DNA of 64,000 nt from Acanthosepion pharaonis (GCA_903632075.3 CAHIKZ030000024.1:2177501-2241500); one strand, 5' to 3'; positions 20,296 through 31,824 are shown, counted from the first letter of the stretch. Notes: a model not told the origin generated them from the sequence alone. Made by a program: numbers and translations.

Positions 20296-20775
20296 CCCCC
20301 CAAATGGGGTCAAAACATTTAAGTATTTAGAGAAAAAGCACATTTAACTACAGCAAAAAAAGAAAAAAATACGGTGTTTGGCAATGCGAAATTGGAAACA
20401 AGAAAAAATAGAAAGAAAATAAACAAAAATCATACAAAATTAGTTACCCGGTTATGTATCACCCTGGTCGATACACGGACATTTGGCCAAACGGAAATTT
20501 GGTAGACGGACATTTCACCGAAAAAGTACAAGTAAAAATAGTAACAAGCAATAAGCTCTTTGTGGCTTGACTTATTCTAAGCAAAAAATCATTCTTCGGT
20601 GGTTAAAAATCCATCCGTTGTCCGAGCTTTGTGTACAACAAACAAATAACAGACGATTTCCGAACGTGTATGAAAAACATTATCACATTATTCCTATTAA
20701 TAAGCACAAATATGTGTATGCATGTACGCATGCATGTATGTATGCATGTATGTACAGAGAGACTGTTTAACATGT
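20296..20775. other. Composite remainder and short unique sequence
   Basis: 20296-20330 resumes the composite body. Around 20475-20520 the phrase 'ggacatttggccaaacggaa' with 'cggacatttcaccg' is a short self-similar repeat. 20720-20760 has ATGC/ATGT repeats. I see no gene. Confidence 0.4.
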
Positions 20776-20860
20776 TCGTCTTCTGAGCTCCTCAAAATCT
20801 CCTGACCAGAGGCCTTGCTGCCAGATGTAGTTTATCGTCTTACCCAGGACAGGTATGATT
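20776..20860 (-). repeat. Composite repeat fragment, minus
   Basis: 'cctcaaaatctcctgaccag' with 'atgtagtttatcgtcttacc' is the body-to-minisatellite junction of the composite family, inverted. Only this piece is left. Confidence 0.65.
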
Positions 20861-21600
20861 TTTGTTTATTTTCATTCTATTTTTTTCTTGCTCCCTGTTT
20901 CGTATTGCCAAACACTGTAGTTGTTTTATATTTCGTCTATTTTTATGTTATTTTTTTTTTGGCTTTAATTTATTATTTAACTGACTATTATTCCCTTTTT
21001 TACATAAAATGTAATAGGCTTTCTTATTTGAGATTAGAATGATCTCGAACAAAAAAAATCGACATTCTTTATGAAGAAGTAGGAGTTTCTTTTTTAATCA
21101 TCTCACTCCAGGCAAGGTAATAAAGCAACTCAGATGCAACTGGTTACTGAATGTGGAAGAATATGTGCAAAACCTTTATTAAAACAGAAAAATCACAGAG
21201 AAAAAAGCAATTAAGTTAAAAGCAGATTAACTAAACATCTTTAAAATAACAAGACCTGCGGTAAAAATCATAATTGAATTAGAGATCTGATTCACTTGAG
21301 GATATTTTTTTAAAATCAAGGACGCTTGGTTTCATTTAAAGTTGACACCAGACCCCAAGCACTTTTGAATATCACTGAGATTATCGTCAGTGCACTGAAC
21401 GAATTCGTATTCAAGCTGTATAATGTCACAAAAATCGTTTATTCAACTTTGAATTGATACAGTCAGGCACACGCTATAGAGCAGACGCAGACATATCAAA
21501 TGATATATAAATGTACGTAAGTAAAGGAAAAGAAACACGTTTAAAAAAAAGACGTATGTATTTATCTATAGCCTCAAGTATAAACCCAACAAATCTTTCT
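20861..21600. other. No recognised feature
   Basis: AT-rich, no domain, no shared repeat noticed. Confidence 0.4.
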
Positions 21601-21609
21601 TTTTATGTG

Positions 21610-21957
21610 CCGTGTGCTTTCAGGACGTAGGAGATCATGACTCTCCACCTCCCTCTATCCCGTGAAGCGCTCAACAAGTTCCTTCCCTCTGCTTCCTCCT
21701 CCAGACCACGTTCTGATATCCACCAGGTATGTCACGCGTTGTTTTCCCTTGTCTATCTTTTCCGCTATTCGACTCGAGCGTATCAGATTCTCCAGGACCT
21801 CCTTTCTCATTATGTGTCCCAGAAAGTTCAGCTGCCTTTTCCTGATGTTAAGTATAAGACTCCTCCTTGTCTGCATTTTCTCTAAGGCCTCATCGTTGCT
21901 CACACGCTCGGTCCATGGTATCCTCAGCATCCTTCTGTAGAACCACATCTGTCACTT
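21610..21957 (-). pseudogene. LINE-A reverse transcriptase C-terminal relic
   Basis: The minus frame 21655-21948 reads MWFYRRMLRIPWTERVSNDE, then ALEKMQTRRSLILNIRKRQL, NFLGHIMRKEVLENL and KGKQRVTYLVD. This is the well-known C-terminal part of an animal non-LTR retrotransposon polyprotein, after the reverse transcriptase. At its upstream end (higher coordinates) it runs straight into the 127-bp satellite, which encodes the residues that precede MWFYRRM in intact elements. No catalytic residues are present here. Confidence 0.8.
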
Positions 21958-22215
21958 AATACTTTGCTTAGTTTATTAAAGGCATGAGGAGATTTTCCAA
22001 CATTCACTGCTATATAGGAGATTAGATATTACAATTCAGTTCAGCACTCTTTCTCTTTGTTGTTGACTTCATTTTCCTATCTCTTAATACTTTGCTTAGT
22101 TTATTAAAGGCATGAAGAGATTGGCCAGTATTCACTGCTATATAGGAGATTAGATATTACACTGTAATCCAGTACTCTTTCTCTTTGTTTCTAACGGTAT
22201 TTACCTCTCTTAATA
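21958..22215 (-). repeat. Diverged early units of the LINE-A-derived satellite
   Basis: Two copies of about 124 bp ('cttaatactttgcttagttt' near 21957 and 22082), with 'ggcatgaggagattttccaa' and 'tatataggagattagatatt'. They are similar to, but more diverged than, the main 127-bp array, and are separated from it by about 200 bp of other sequence. Confidence 0.7.
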
Positions 22216-22424
22216 TTTTGCTTAGATCTTACATAGTAGTTTAGAAATCATGTGGGAATTATTTGAATATATTACAATAACCTGAGAAATATGGGATTGG
22301 GGGAGAATAGTGGGTCTGGGAAATGCAGTATTAAAAATTAGTAGTGAAAGAATCAATATAGCTAAATACTAAATCAAATAGTATCCTTCTGTAAACACGC
22401 GTTTCCGTTGCCTCAAGTCTCTTC

Positions 22425-25110
22425 CCTCATATGTGAGGAAATTGTAAACCATTCACTGACATACAGGAGGACAGATATTTACATGAGAGTTCATCACTCT
22501 TTTCTTTATTTCTAACGAAATCTTCCTGTTTCTTAATACTTTGTTTACCTTTTGGAAGACCTGAGGAGATTGTCCAACATTCACTGCCATATAGGAGGAT
22601 TGATATTACATAGAAGTTCATCACTCTTTTCTTTGTTTCTAACGAAATCTTCCTGTTTCTTAATACTTTATTTAGCTTTTGGAAGACATGAAGAGATTGT
22701 CCAGCATTCACTGCCATATAGGAGGATTGATATTACATAGAAGTTCATCAGTCTTTTCTTTGTTTCTAACGAAATCTTCCTGTTTCTTAATACTTTGTTT
22801 AGCTTTTGGAAGACATGAAGAGATTGTCCAGCATTCACTGCCATATAGGAGGATTGATATTACATAGAAGTTCATCACTCTTTTCTTTCTTTCTAACGAA
22901 ATAATCCTGTTTCTTAATACTTTATTTAGCTTTTGGAAGACATGAAGAGATTGTCCAGCATTCACTGCCATATAGGAGGATTGATATTACATAGAAGTTC
23001 ATCACTCTTTTCTTTGTTTCTAACGAAATCTTCCTGTTTCTTAATACTTTGTTTAGCTTTTGGAAGACATGAAGAGATTGTCCAGCATTCACTGCCATAT
23101 AGGAGGATTGATATTACATAGAAGTTCATCACTCTTTTCTTTCTTTCTAACGAAATCTTCCTGTTTCTTAATACTTTATTTAGCTTTTGGAAGACATGAA
23201 GAGATTGTCCAGCATTCTCTGCCATATAGGAGGATTGATATTACATAGAAGTTCATCACTCTTTTCTTTGTTTCTAACGAAATCTTCCGGTTTCTTAATA
23301 CTTTGTTTAGCTTTTGGAAGACATGAAGAGATTGTCCAGCATTCACTGCCATATAGGAGGATTGATATTACATAGAAGTTCATCACTCTTTTCATTCTTT
23401 CTAACGAAATCTTCCTGTTTCTTAATACTTTATTTAGCTTTTGGAAGACATGAAGAGATTGTCCAGCATTCACTGCCATATAGGAGGATTGATATTACAT
23501 AGAAGTTCATCACACTTTTCTTTCTTTCTAACGAAATCTCCCTGTTTCTTAATACTTTGTTTAGCTTTTGGAAGACATGAGGAGATTGTCCAGCATTCAC
23601 TGCCATATAGGAGGATTGATATCACATAGAAGTTCATCATTCTTTTCTTTGTTTCTAACGAAATCTTCCTGTTTCTTAATACTTTGTTTAGCTTTTGGAA
23701 GACATGAGGAGATTGTCCAGCATTCACTGCCATATAGGAGGATTGATATTACATAGAAGTTCATCAGTCTTTTCTTTCTTTCTAACGAAATCTCCCTGTT
23801 TCTTAATAATTGCTTTAGCTTTTGGAAGACATGAGGAGATTGTCCAGCATTCACTGCCATATAGGAGGATTGATATTACATAGAAGTCCATCAATCTTTC
23901 TTTGTTTCTAACGAAATCTCCCTGTTTCTTAATACTTTGTTTAGCTTTTGGAAGACATGAGGAGATTTTCCAGCATTCACTGCCATATAGGAGGATTGAT
24001 GTTACATAGAAGTTCATCACTCTTTTCTTTGTTTCTAACGAAATCTTCCTGTTTCTTAATACTTTGTTTACCTTTTGGAAGACCTGAGGAGATTGTCCTG
24101 CATTCACTGCCATATAGGAGGATTGATATTACATAGAAATTCATCACTCTTTTCTTTCTTTCTAACGAAATCTTCCTGTTTCTTAATACTTTGTTTAGCT
24201 TTTGGAAGACATGAGGAGATTGTCCAGCATTCACTGCCATATAGGAGGATTGATATTACATAGAAGTTCATCACTCTTTTCTTTCTTTCTAACGAAATCT
24301 TCCTGTTTCTTAATACTTTATTTAGCTTTTGGAAGACATGAGGAGATTGTCCAGCATTCACTGCCATATAGGAGGATTGATATTACATAGAAGTTCATCA
24401 CTCTTTTCTTTGTTTCTAACGAAATCTTCTCGTTTCTTAATACTTTATTTAGCTTTTGAAAGACATGAGGAGATTGTCCAGCATTCACTGCCATATAGGA
24501 GGATTGATATTACATAGAAGTTCATCAGTCTTTTCTTTGTTTCTAACGAAATCTTCCTGTTTCTTAATACTTTGTTTAGCTTTTGGAAGACATGAGGAGA
24601 TTTTCCAGCATTCACTGCCATATAGGAGGATTGATATTACATAGAAGTTCATCACTCTTTTCTTTGTTTCTAACGAAATCTTCCTGTTTCTTAATACTTT
24701 GTTTACCTTTTGGAAGACCTGAGGAGATTGTCCTGCATTCACTGCCATATAGGAGGATTGATATTACATAGAAGTTCATCAGTCTTTTCTTTGTTTCTAA
24801 CGAAATCTTCCTGTTTCTTAATACTTTGTTTAGCTTTTGGAAGACATGAGGAGATTTTCCAGCATTCACTGCCATATAGGAGGATTGATATTCCATAGAA
24901 GTTCATCACTCTTTTCTTTGTTTCTAACGAAATCTTCCTGTTTCTTAATACTTTGTTTAGCTTTTGGAAGACATGAGGAGATTGTCCAGCATTCATTGCC
25001 ATATAGGAGGATTGATATTGCATAGAAGTTCATCATTCTTTTCTTTGCTTCTAAATCTTCCTGTTTCTTAATACTTTGTTTAGCTTTTGTAAGACATGAG
25101 GAGATTCCCC
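22425..25110 (-). repeat. 127-bp satellite derived from LINE-A coding sequence, 21 units
   Basis: Units are anchored by 'ttggaagacatgaggagatt' or variants at 22552 and then every 127 bp to 25091. Minus-strand translation of a unit gives NFYVISILLYGSECWTISSC with KVLRNRKISLETKKR, which is the reverse transcriptase thumb region of LINE-A. Because 127 is not a multiple of three, every unit shifts frame, so no long protein is made. From about 22670 to 23560 units alternate between 'actttatttagc' and 'actttgtttagc' (a 254-bp dimer). Variants near 23948 and 24075 recur 635 bp later at 24583 and 24710 (a five-unit block). Confidence 0.9.
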
Positions 25111-25480
25111 CAAAAATGCCTTAATAAATGTATTGCTGGTAATAATGTATTACTGGTAATAATTATTTACAAAAAAGTATGGCTGGTAATAATCTTTCGT
25201 CAAAAAAATTTATTGATGGGTTTTAAAACTAGTTTGGGGGTTAACTATTTGCCCATAGTTGGGGCCCTAACAGGTGTCACAAGCCCGGGTCAGAGTGGAC
25301 CTGGGAACACCAGCAATTAAGATGTGGTTTCAAGTTCCTCAAAACCTCGTGATCAGAGGCCTTCCTGTTGGATGTAATTTATCGTCTTATCCAGCACGTG
25401 GATACTCAGGGCGTTCGCAATGGAATCCTTTCTTGGTCGAACCGAGAGCTTTTGAGCCGCCCATCCTGTATATACATCAA
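25111..25480 (-). repeat. Composite repeat, minus copy
   Basis: Begins with units of 'gtattgctggtaataat' (the minus form of the 34-bp array). Next come 'gggggttaactatttgccca', the body with 'ggtcagagtggacctgggaa', and a single minisatellite unit 'gtaatttatcgtcttatcca' near 25375. After that, 'gggcgttcgcaatggaatcc' is not part of the other copies. It abuts the satellite directly. Confidence 0.7.
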
Positions 25481-26140
25481 GTAACCCGTAATGGGTGGAA
25501 AAGTTCGTAATTCGTCAGATAGTCACGTTTTCAGATCAATTCTCTCTCTTGTTTTCTCTTTTTGGTATCGTTCGCACAGGAATGTAACTTTTGTTACTCT
25601 AAGCCACTCGTTGCCGGAAATAACACAACCAAATATATTTAAACGCGCAAGCAAACAGGATTTAATTTTTAAAAAAATGGAGAGTAAGAATAGAAATTTA
25701 TTTTTAAACGTGATGATTTTGCGTCGATTATTTTGCTAACAGTATTAAAAGAATTCATATGAACAGACGTAAATATATCTCAGTATAATGATAGCTATCA
25801 ACAAATAAATTGTCGTTCTTATTTTTCATGTTTCATACATTTGTCTGTTGATAACAAAAGTCTGAGTATTGTTCACCCAACACAACGCTCAAGTGCTAAT
25901 CGAATTTTAGGAATGAGATTGTTGTTATTCTTCTATGAGTCATGCCCCACACAGGCGGCAGTTGTTCGTCCTTTCTCGGTCTTAATCAAGTTTACCTTTT
26001 TGCTATAGATCCTAAACCCTGTTCTGCCACCCACTTACAAAAAGCTGGCCAGGTAGGATATTCGCTGATTCCTCTGTCCAGCTTGAATCATTAGAGAAGT
26101 GGGAATTCTTTTTCTAGTAATAATACGTGAAAAATTCTTC
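25481..26140. other. No recognised feature
   Basis: Mixed sequence. The 82-codon frame at 25491-25739 shows no domain or sign of selection that I can see. Confidence 0.4.
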
Positions 26141-26860
26141 TGTTTTGTTTGTACCTTCAGGAGGTGAGCGATCATGGCTCTCCACAATTTCCTTTCCTTT
26201 TTTTTTTGTCCTGTAGCTTTTAGTAAATTTTTTTTGTCCTGTAGCTTTTAGTAAATTTTGTCTTTTTGCTATCTCCCTTAAACTCTACCATCCATTTACG
26301 CAAGCAAATTCTTCTTCTTCATTGTGCCGTATACTTTCAGTACATGAGCGATCATGGCTCTCCACAATTTCCTGTTCTTTATAGCTTTTAATAAAGTTTG
26401 TCATTTTTGCTATCTCCATTTAACCCTGTTCTGCCATCCATTTACGCAAGCAAATTCGTCTTCTTCCTTGTGCCGTATACCTTCAGTACATGAGCGATCA
26501 TGGCTCTCCACAATTTCCTGTCCTTTGTCGCCGTAAGTCATGTTTGTGTTTTGGCTCTCTCGTTTCAACCCTGTTTTGCTATCCATTTACACAATCTCGC
26601 CAGGTAGGATATTCGCTGTTTTCCTCTGTCCCTCTTGAGTGTATCTTCAGGAGGTGAGCGATCATGACTCTCCCCGATTTCCTCTCTTTTGTAGATTTTA
26701 ATAAATTTTGACTTTTTGCTATTTCCCCTAAGCCCTGTTCTACCATCCATGTACGCAAGCAAATTCTTCTTCATTGTGCCATATACCTTCAGGAGGTGAG
26801 TGATCATGGCTCTCCACAATTTCCTGTCCTTTATCACCCTCCGTCATGTTTGTCTTTTTG
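26141..26860 (-). repeat. Tandem copies of the LINE-A 3' end
   Basis: The phrase 'gagcgatcatggctctccac' or a variant recurs near 26166, 26345, 26490, 26650 and 26797, with 'gccatccatttacgcaagca' between. Minus translation of one unit gives RISYLARLCKWIAKQG, then DRKLWRAMITHLLKVYGT, the last residues of LINE-A. Unit length is about 140-180 bp. This is an independent tandem expansion of a different part of the LINE that made the 127-bp satellite. Confidence 0.75.
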
Positions 26861-28423
26861 CTGTCTCCCTTCAAACTTGTGCTTTCCATTTACAAAAGCT
26901 CGTCGGGTGTGCTGTTTTCATATGTCTCCCTTGCCTTCAATATATCCTGTCAGTGTCAAATTTGCCAAGCCCTCTTTCCTCATTATGTGCCCTAGAAATT
27001 TCAATTCACTCTTTCTGTACATGTGTTCTTTTTCTTTCCATTTTCTCTAAAACTTAGTCGTTCAGTTCATGGTATTCTCAGCATCCTTCTGTAGGACAGC
27101 ATTTCTGTTGCTTCAAGTTCTTTCTTCAATGTGCTGCATCGTATTACCTATATTACATTATTCTGTTTTTATGTGCCGTGTCCCTTCGGAACGTAGGCGA
27201 CCACGACCAGCTACTTCCTCCGCTCCGACCTCCTACTTCCTCATAGCTTTGTAGTTCTCAATAAGTTCCCTCCCCCTGTTACCTCCCCCATACCCTGTTC
27301 TTTCCCACTTTCTTAAGCCCACCAGGTATTTCAGGCGTTTCTTTCCCTTGTCTCGCTTTCCCTATATTCGACCTGTGTGTATCAGATTCTCTAGGCCCTC
27401 CTTTCTCATTACGTGTCCTTGAAAATTCAGCTACCACTTGCTGATTTATGTATAAGTTTCCTCGTTATTTACATCCTCTCCAAGACCTCATCGTTGCACA
27501 CACGCTCGGTCTATGATATCCTCAGCATCCTTCTGTAGAATCACATCTCCGTCGTCTCGAGTCTCTTCTTCATCTTTGAGGAGACCGTCCAACATTCAGT
27601 GCCGTAAAGGAAGACAGATGTCACGTAACAGTTCCTTATTCTTTTCTTCGTTACCAAAGAAATCCTCCTGCCTCGCAATACTCTGCCCAACTTTTGGAAC
27701 TTGTGTAGAATCTAAAATATTCTTCAAGCACTCCTGTATTTTTACGTGTCCCCAAATTTCTGCTTCCTCTTCCTGGTGTTAAAAGCCTCCTTCTTGTTTG
27801 CATCCTCTCCAAGACCTCATCATTGCTCACACGATCGGTCTATGATATCCTTAGCGTCCTTCTGTAGAACCACATCTCTGCCGCCTTAAGTCTATTCTTC
27901 ATCTTTGAGGAAATCGTCCAATATTCGCTGCCCTAAAGAAGGACAGATGTCACGTAACAGCTCAGTATTCTTCGTTACCAAAGAAATCCTCCTCTCTCGC
28001 AATACTCTACCCAGCTTTTGGAATGCGCCCTTGACCATCCCAATACGTCTACAGATCTCAGTGTCACACTTACCGTCCTCAGTCGGAACACTTCTGTTCA
28101 GTACTGCTTTCTTCGTTTCTAACATAAGTCTTTATTCTGAATACTTTGCTAAGCTTTTGTAAGACATCTTTCGCTATCGAAATGCAGTTTCGAATTTCGG
28201 TGTCGAACTTTCTGTCTTCTATTAAAATACTTCACAGATATTTAAATTGTTGTACTTGCTAGGGTTTGTTATCTCATATCTGTAACGTGGGCAGTTTCTT
28301 CTACTGACAACCATACATTGCCTTGTTGCATCTTATATTTAGTCCTTTCTTCTCGCTTTCCTTGTCTTCATTCTGTAGGGCTCCCTTTAGTTTATTTTCT
28401 GTGTCGGCTCTCAGTAGTGTGTA
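26861..28423 (-). pseudogene. LINE-A relic, reverse transcriptase to C-terminus
   Basis: Minus-strand pieces in order from high to low coordinate: ADTENKLKGALQ and GLNIRCNK-like segments (28250-28450), then the linker and VPTEDGKCDTEICRRIGMVK / GAFQKLGRVLRERRISL (27892-28125). Next come pieces matching RMLRIPWTE, LGHIMRK and the C-terminal motif (27060-27800, in more than one partial copy). Frames are broken repeatedly and some segments are duplicated. In life the protein would copy its own RNA at the chromosomal target. Confidence 0.7.
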
Positions 28424-28432
28424 ATCTGCATT
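28424..28432. repeat. Target-site duplication, left copy
   Basis: ATCTGCATT. It matches ATCTGCGTT at 28723-28731 with one mismatch, and together the two bracket the S1 SINE. Confidence 0.7.
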
Positions 28433-28722
28433 CAGTCAGTTAATTGCCACAAGCGGTATACGCTTGGGAGATCATGCATCTTTAGATATATGACCGACGT
28501 GGCAGATTTTTCCCGCAGTAGATTGCCATTCCTTTCTGCGGTACACTAGTTGCCAACCAAGGCTAAAGAATCCAGTCTGTCCTGCTATTCAACCCATAGC
28601 TGGAAGAGAAGAGATGCATCCATATCTTTCCCATAAGTGTCTGTTCGAATGTGAAACTAACGAACTCGACTGGAATTCGAACTTGGGCCAATATCCATTG
28701 CACCAAAACGCACATCCATATC
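28433..28722 (-). mobile_element. S1 SINE inserted in LINE-A
   Basis: On the minus strand the head (28722 downward) has TTGGTGCAATGGATATTGG and then AAGTTCGAATTCCAGTCGAG (B box). The body has 'cttccagctatgggttgaat' and 'ttagccttggttggcaacta', matching the SINE at 13290. It is 290 bp, bounded by 9-bp direct repeats. The LINE reading resumes on both sides of it, so the order of events is LINE first, SINE second. A minus-strand frame that crosses the junction is a chimera. Confidence 0.8.
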
Positions 28723-28880
28723 ATCTGCGTTATTTGTGTTGTTAATATGGTGGCCGCCAATAATAAATCCTGGTAGGATTTCTAATTCTCTCAGAATCCT
28801 CTCACTGTATAGGGAGAAGAATTTGGTTGAGATGGTATAGCCTAATCTTATACACCTTTCAATTTTTACCATTTTTATAT
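28723..28880 (-). pseudogene. LINE-A reverse transcriptase core, upstream side of the SINE
   Basis: Minus translation gives FFSLYSERILRELEILPGFI, then IGGHHINNTNNADD. Intact relatives have SLYSE-x-ILRELE-x-LPGFIIGGHNINN followed by RYADD, where the Asp pair binds metal. Here RY is changed (NN) and the SINE splits the motif right after ADD. The other half (ADYTLLRADTE) is at 28380-28432. Confidence 0.75.
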
Positions 28881-29039
28881 TAAGAAGTGATATTCTTGCA
28901 AATAAGGTTTAGTAGAATACATAATTAGATTTTAACCTATCTCCTATGTGCCGTTCCCCCTTCCTAAGGTTCTTTATAGGACGTAGTAAGGTTTGTTATA
29001 TTACTTTTCCTCTTGATCCCTGTTATGCCAACAATTTAC

Positions 29040-29822
29040 ACATTCTCGTTATGACTACATCGGTGTCCTGGGTAAAACATTAAACTGCATCCGCGTCTTG
29101 GGTATGGCGATAAACTACATTCGCGTCCTGGGTAAGACGATAAACTACATTCGCGTCCTGTTTAACATTATAAACTACACCCGCGTCCTGGGTAAAACTA
29201 TAAACTACATCCGGATCCTGAGTAAGACGATGAACTACATCCGCCTCCTGGGTAAGACAATAAACTACATACGACTCCTGTTTAAGGCGATAAACTGCAT
29301 CCGCGTCCTGTTTAAGACGATAAACTACATCCGTTTCATGGGTAAGATTATAAACTACCTCCGTGTCATAGGTAAGATTATAAACTACCTCCGTGTCATG
29401 TGTAAGACGATGAACTACATCCGCGTCATGGGCAAGACAATAAACTACATCCGCGTCCTGTTTAAGATGATAAAATACATCCGCGTCTTGGGTAAAACGA
29501 TAAACTATATCCGCGTTTTGGGTATGGCGATAAACTATATCCGCGTAGTGTGTAAGACGATAAACTACATCCGCCTCCTGGATAAGACAATAAACTACAT
29601 CCGCGTCCTGGGTAAGACGATAAAATACATCCGCGTCTTGGCTATGACGATAAACTGCACCCACGTCCTGTTTAAGACGATAAACTACATCCGCGTCCTG
29701 GGTAAGACAACAATAAACTGCATCCCCTTCGTGGGTATGACGATATAACACATCCGCGTCCTGTTTAAGGCGAGAAACTACATCCGCGTCCTGGGTACGA
29801 CAATAAACTACATCTGCGACCT
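29040..29822 (+). repeat. 30-bp minisatellite, about 26 units
   Basis: Units of the type 'taaactacatccgcgtcctg ggtaagacga'. Being a multiple of three and lacking stops in one frame on each strand, the array opens a 216-codon frame on plus and a 223-codon frame on minus (VYRLTQDAD repeats). Both are artefacts. The unit is the minisatellite end of the composite family, here without its body. Variants 'tttaaga' and 'ggtatggcga' alternate irregularly. Confidence 0.92.

Positions 29823-29823
<1 letters not shown>

Positions 29824-29884
<61 letters not shown>
29824..29884. repeat. TA microsatellite
   Basis: About 30 TA units directly after the minisatellite. Confidence 0.95.
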
Positions 29885-29889
<5 letters not shown>

Positions 29890-29984
29890 TTTTTATATCA
29901 AGTCCACTTTTCGTCTGTGAAAAGACTATCCAGAATGTACTGGCATATAGTAGGTAAGTTAATACATTGCAGTGTGTCATGCTT

Positions 29985-30170
29985 TTTTTTGCGTTAATTA
30001 TATGATTTCGACGAAAACTATTATACCTATCCCTGACAGCGTTTTGGACGTTGTTCCTTCCGGCCTTCATCAAGTGCTTGTCAATCGAGTTCAGCTTCAG
30101 TGAATTTCGTACTGAACCCTTTATTTAATCAACTGGGATAGACTCTTCTCGTTCCACTGGCCTTGTAGAG
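29985..30170 (-). mobile_element. PLE family A relic, minus
   Basis: 'gcgttttggacgttgttcct', then 'ccggccttcatcaagtgctt' and 'tactgaaccctttatttaat', are a degraded family A hairpin arm on the minus strand. The array is missing. Confidence 0.55.
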
Positions 30171-30546
30171 GGATATCTCTAATGAAGTTCTTTTTTTTAG
30201 TCCTGCTCAACCAGCTGTATTTCCTGTTCGTGCGATTTTACTGTTTTTAAACTACATTTTTTGACGATTTTCTCTCGTACATTCATATCTGCTCGATACG
30301 TATACAAATGTAAACAAATGACGACACACATTATGAATTGGTCCGACAGTTATTTTAAGATATTTTTATGTATACACATTCTTTTTTATAGATACAAATA
30401 TTTAAGTATACTTGCTAACCGGAGTAATGGGGTGTTTTGAATGTCTTTTATATGTAATTTATTTATATATGCTCTGTTATAATAAATACATTGGGCTCTC
30501 TTAGTGGATATGTTTTAATATTTTATATTCACTTGGATTATTTACC

Positions 30547-30548
<2 letters not shown>
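30171..30548. other. No recognised feature
   Basis: AT-rich, unique-looking. Confidence 0.4.
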
Positions 30549-30549
<1 letters not shown>

Positions 30550-30641
<92 letters not shown>

Positions 30642-30642
30642 G
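30550..30642. repeat. TA and GATA microsatellite
   Basis: About 20 TA units followed by about ten GATA units. Confidence 0.95.
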
Positions 30643-31002
30643 TATGCATATTATTTTTCACAGATAACAGGATTTTTAAATAAAAATATATAATAATATA
30701 ATATATTTACTGCACCTGCGCCATATGTATTGCTTTTTTTTATTGAAACTTAAATTATGGAACGGTCAGTCTTGACTCAGCATCAAAAGGTAGCCTTCTA
30801 CATGAAACTCCAAACCGATCTACCTGTGAGGGATAATATGTATATTTATTAATATATACTAATAATAGATATGTATATTAATTAATATATATTATTATTA
30901 ATTAATATATATGAGTAAAAGATATGTATAATTATTAATATATGCTCTCTATTATATAGCATCAAGCACTATTTTATTAACACCAGCACTAATTGTGCGA
31001 TA
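30643..31002. other. AT-rich, partly self-similar
   Basis: 'ttattaatatatactaataa' and 'taattaatatatattattat' type repeats at 30840-30930. No gene. Confidence 0.4.
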
Positions 31003-31003
31003 T

Positions 31004-31004
31004 C

Positions 31005-31042
<38 letters not shown>

Positions 31043-31215
31043 CATCGAAAATGTTTATGAATAATCCTGCTTGCAGGCAAGCTGTATGAGAAACGTCACT
31101 TATTCTCACCCGTCGAAGTGCAGTTGAAATGCACTGAAACCAAGTTGCATCTTTGTAGTGAGTAAAATTGTTTCGTCTATATGATAAAACTATAATAAAT
31201 AAATAATTATCGCTC
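31004..31215 (+). repeat. TA tract followed by a hairpin-bearing segment
   Basis: TA run at 31004-31034. Then comes a segment with CGAAG-TGCA-gttgaaa-TGCA-CTGAAACCAA (about 31115-31143), where GTGCA...TGCAC form a stem followed by TGAAAC. This resembles the hairpin-then-GAAA order of the PLE-like families but has no CTGAAGA before it. No other copy is in this window. The family is unknown. Confidence 0.35.
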
Positions 31216-31294
31216 TACTATCGGTATAGAGCCCTCTTATGGATTAATGCTGTGAACGTTGGAATTTATATAATACTTTTCGATCTCATCGCAT

Positions 31295-31298
<4 letters not shown>

Positions 31299-31346
<48 letters not shown>
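31299..31346. repeat. TA microsatellite
   Basis: About 23 TA units. Confidence 0.95.
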
Positions 31347-31347
<1 letters not shown>

Positions 31348-31635
31348 TGTGTATGTCACTATGAAATGTATCTTTATGCATTAGACATCCGTCGACATTC
31401 ATTCTCTTCTCTTATTTAAAACCCTTCCACCCACCTCTCCTAAAATTCTCTCTGTTAGGTTCAATCTCCTCCTCCTCATATTTACACTTTCTCTAAATTC
31501 TGTTTTCACTTCGGAGTATTTTTTTCTGTTTCCATTTTGAATTTGTAGGTCTGATGAATTGGATCATATTTACGATTCCAATGGAATAAATTATGACCAT
31601 GGAATATTAGTGTTTAAGCCTTTTTATCCTTTTTT

Positions 31636-31637
<2 letters not shown>
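31347..31637. other. No recognised feature
   Basis: Pyrimidine-rich, unique-looking. Confidence 0.4.

Positions 31638-31688
<51 letters not shown>
31638..31688. repeat. TA microsatellite
   Basis: About 25 TA units. Confidence 0.95.
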
Positions 31689-31690
<2 letters not shown>

Positions 31691-31824
31691 AAATTAAAGA
31701 AGAAGAATAGTATGCCTCAGATATTTAAAATAATATGTCAAAGTATATGTTGAATTAGTAAATGCTAAACACTTCAAATACCAGCGTGTGGAGATAATTT
31801 AGAACAAAGGTAAGGAAAATTCAA

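Noticed and set aside
22552..25025. Repeated 62-codon plus-strand frames as a gene family
   Set aside because: They are the antisense of a LINE-derived satellite and are spaced exactly by the 127-bp unit.
29080..29751. 216- and 223-codon frames on opposite strands as proteins
   Set aside because: 30-bp units without stops open both strands equally; there is no non-repeat flank.
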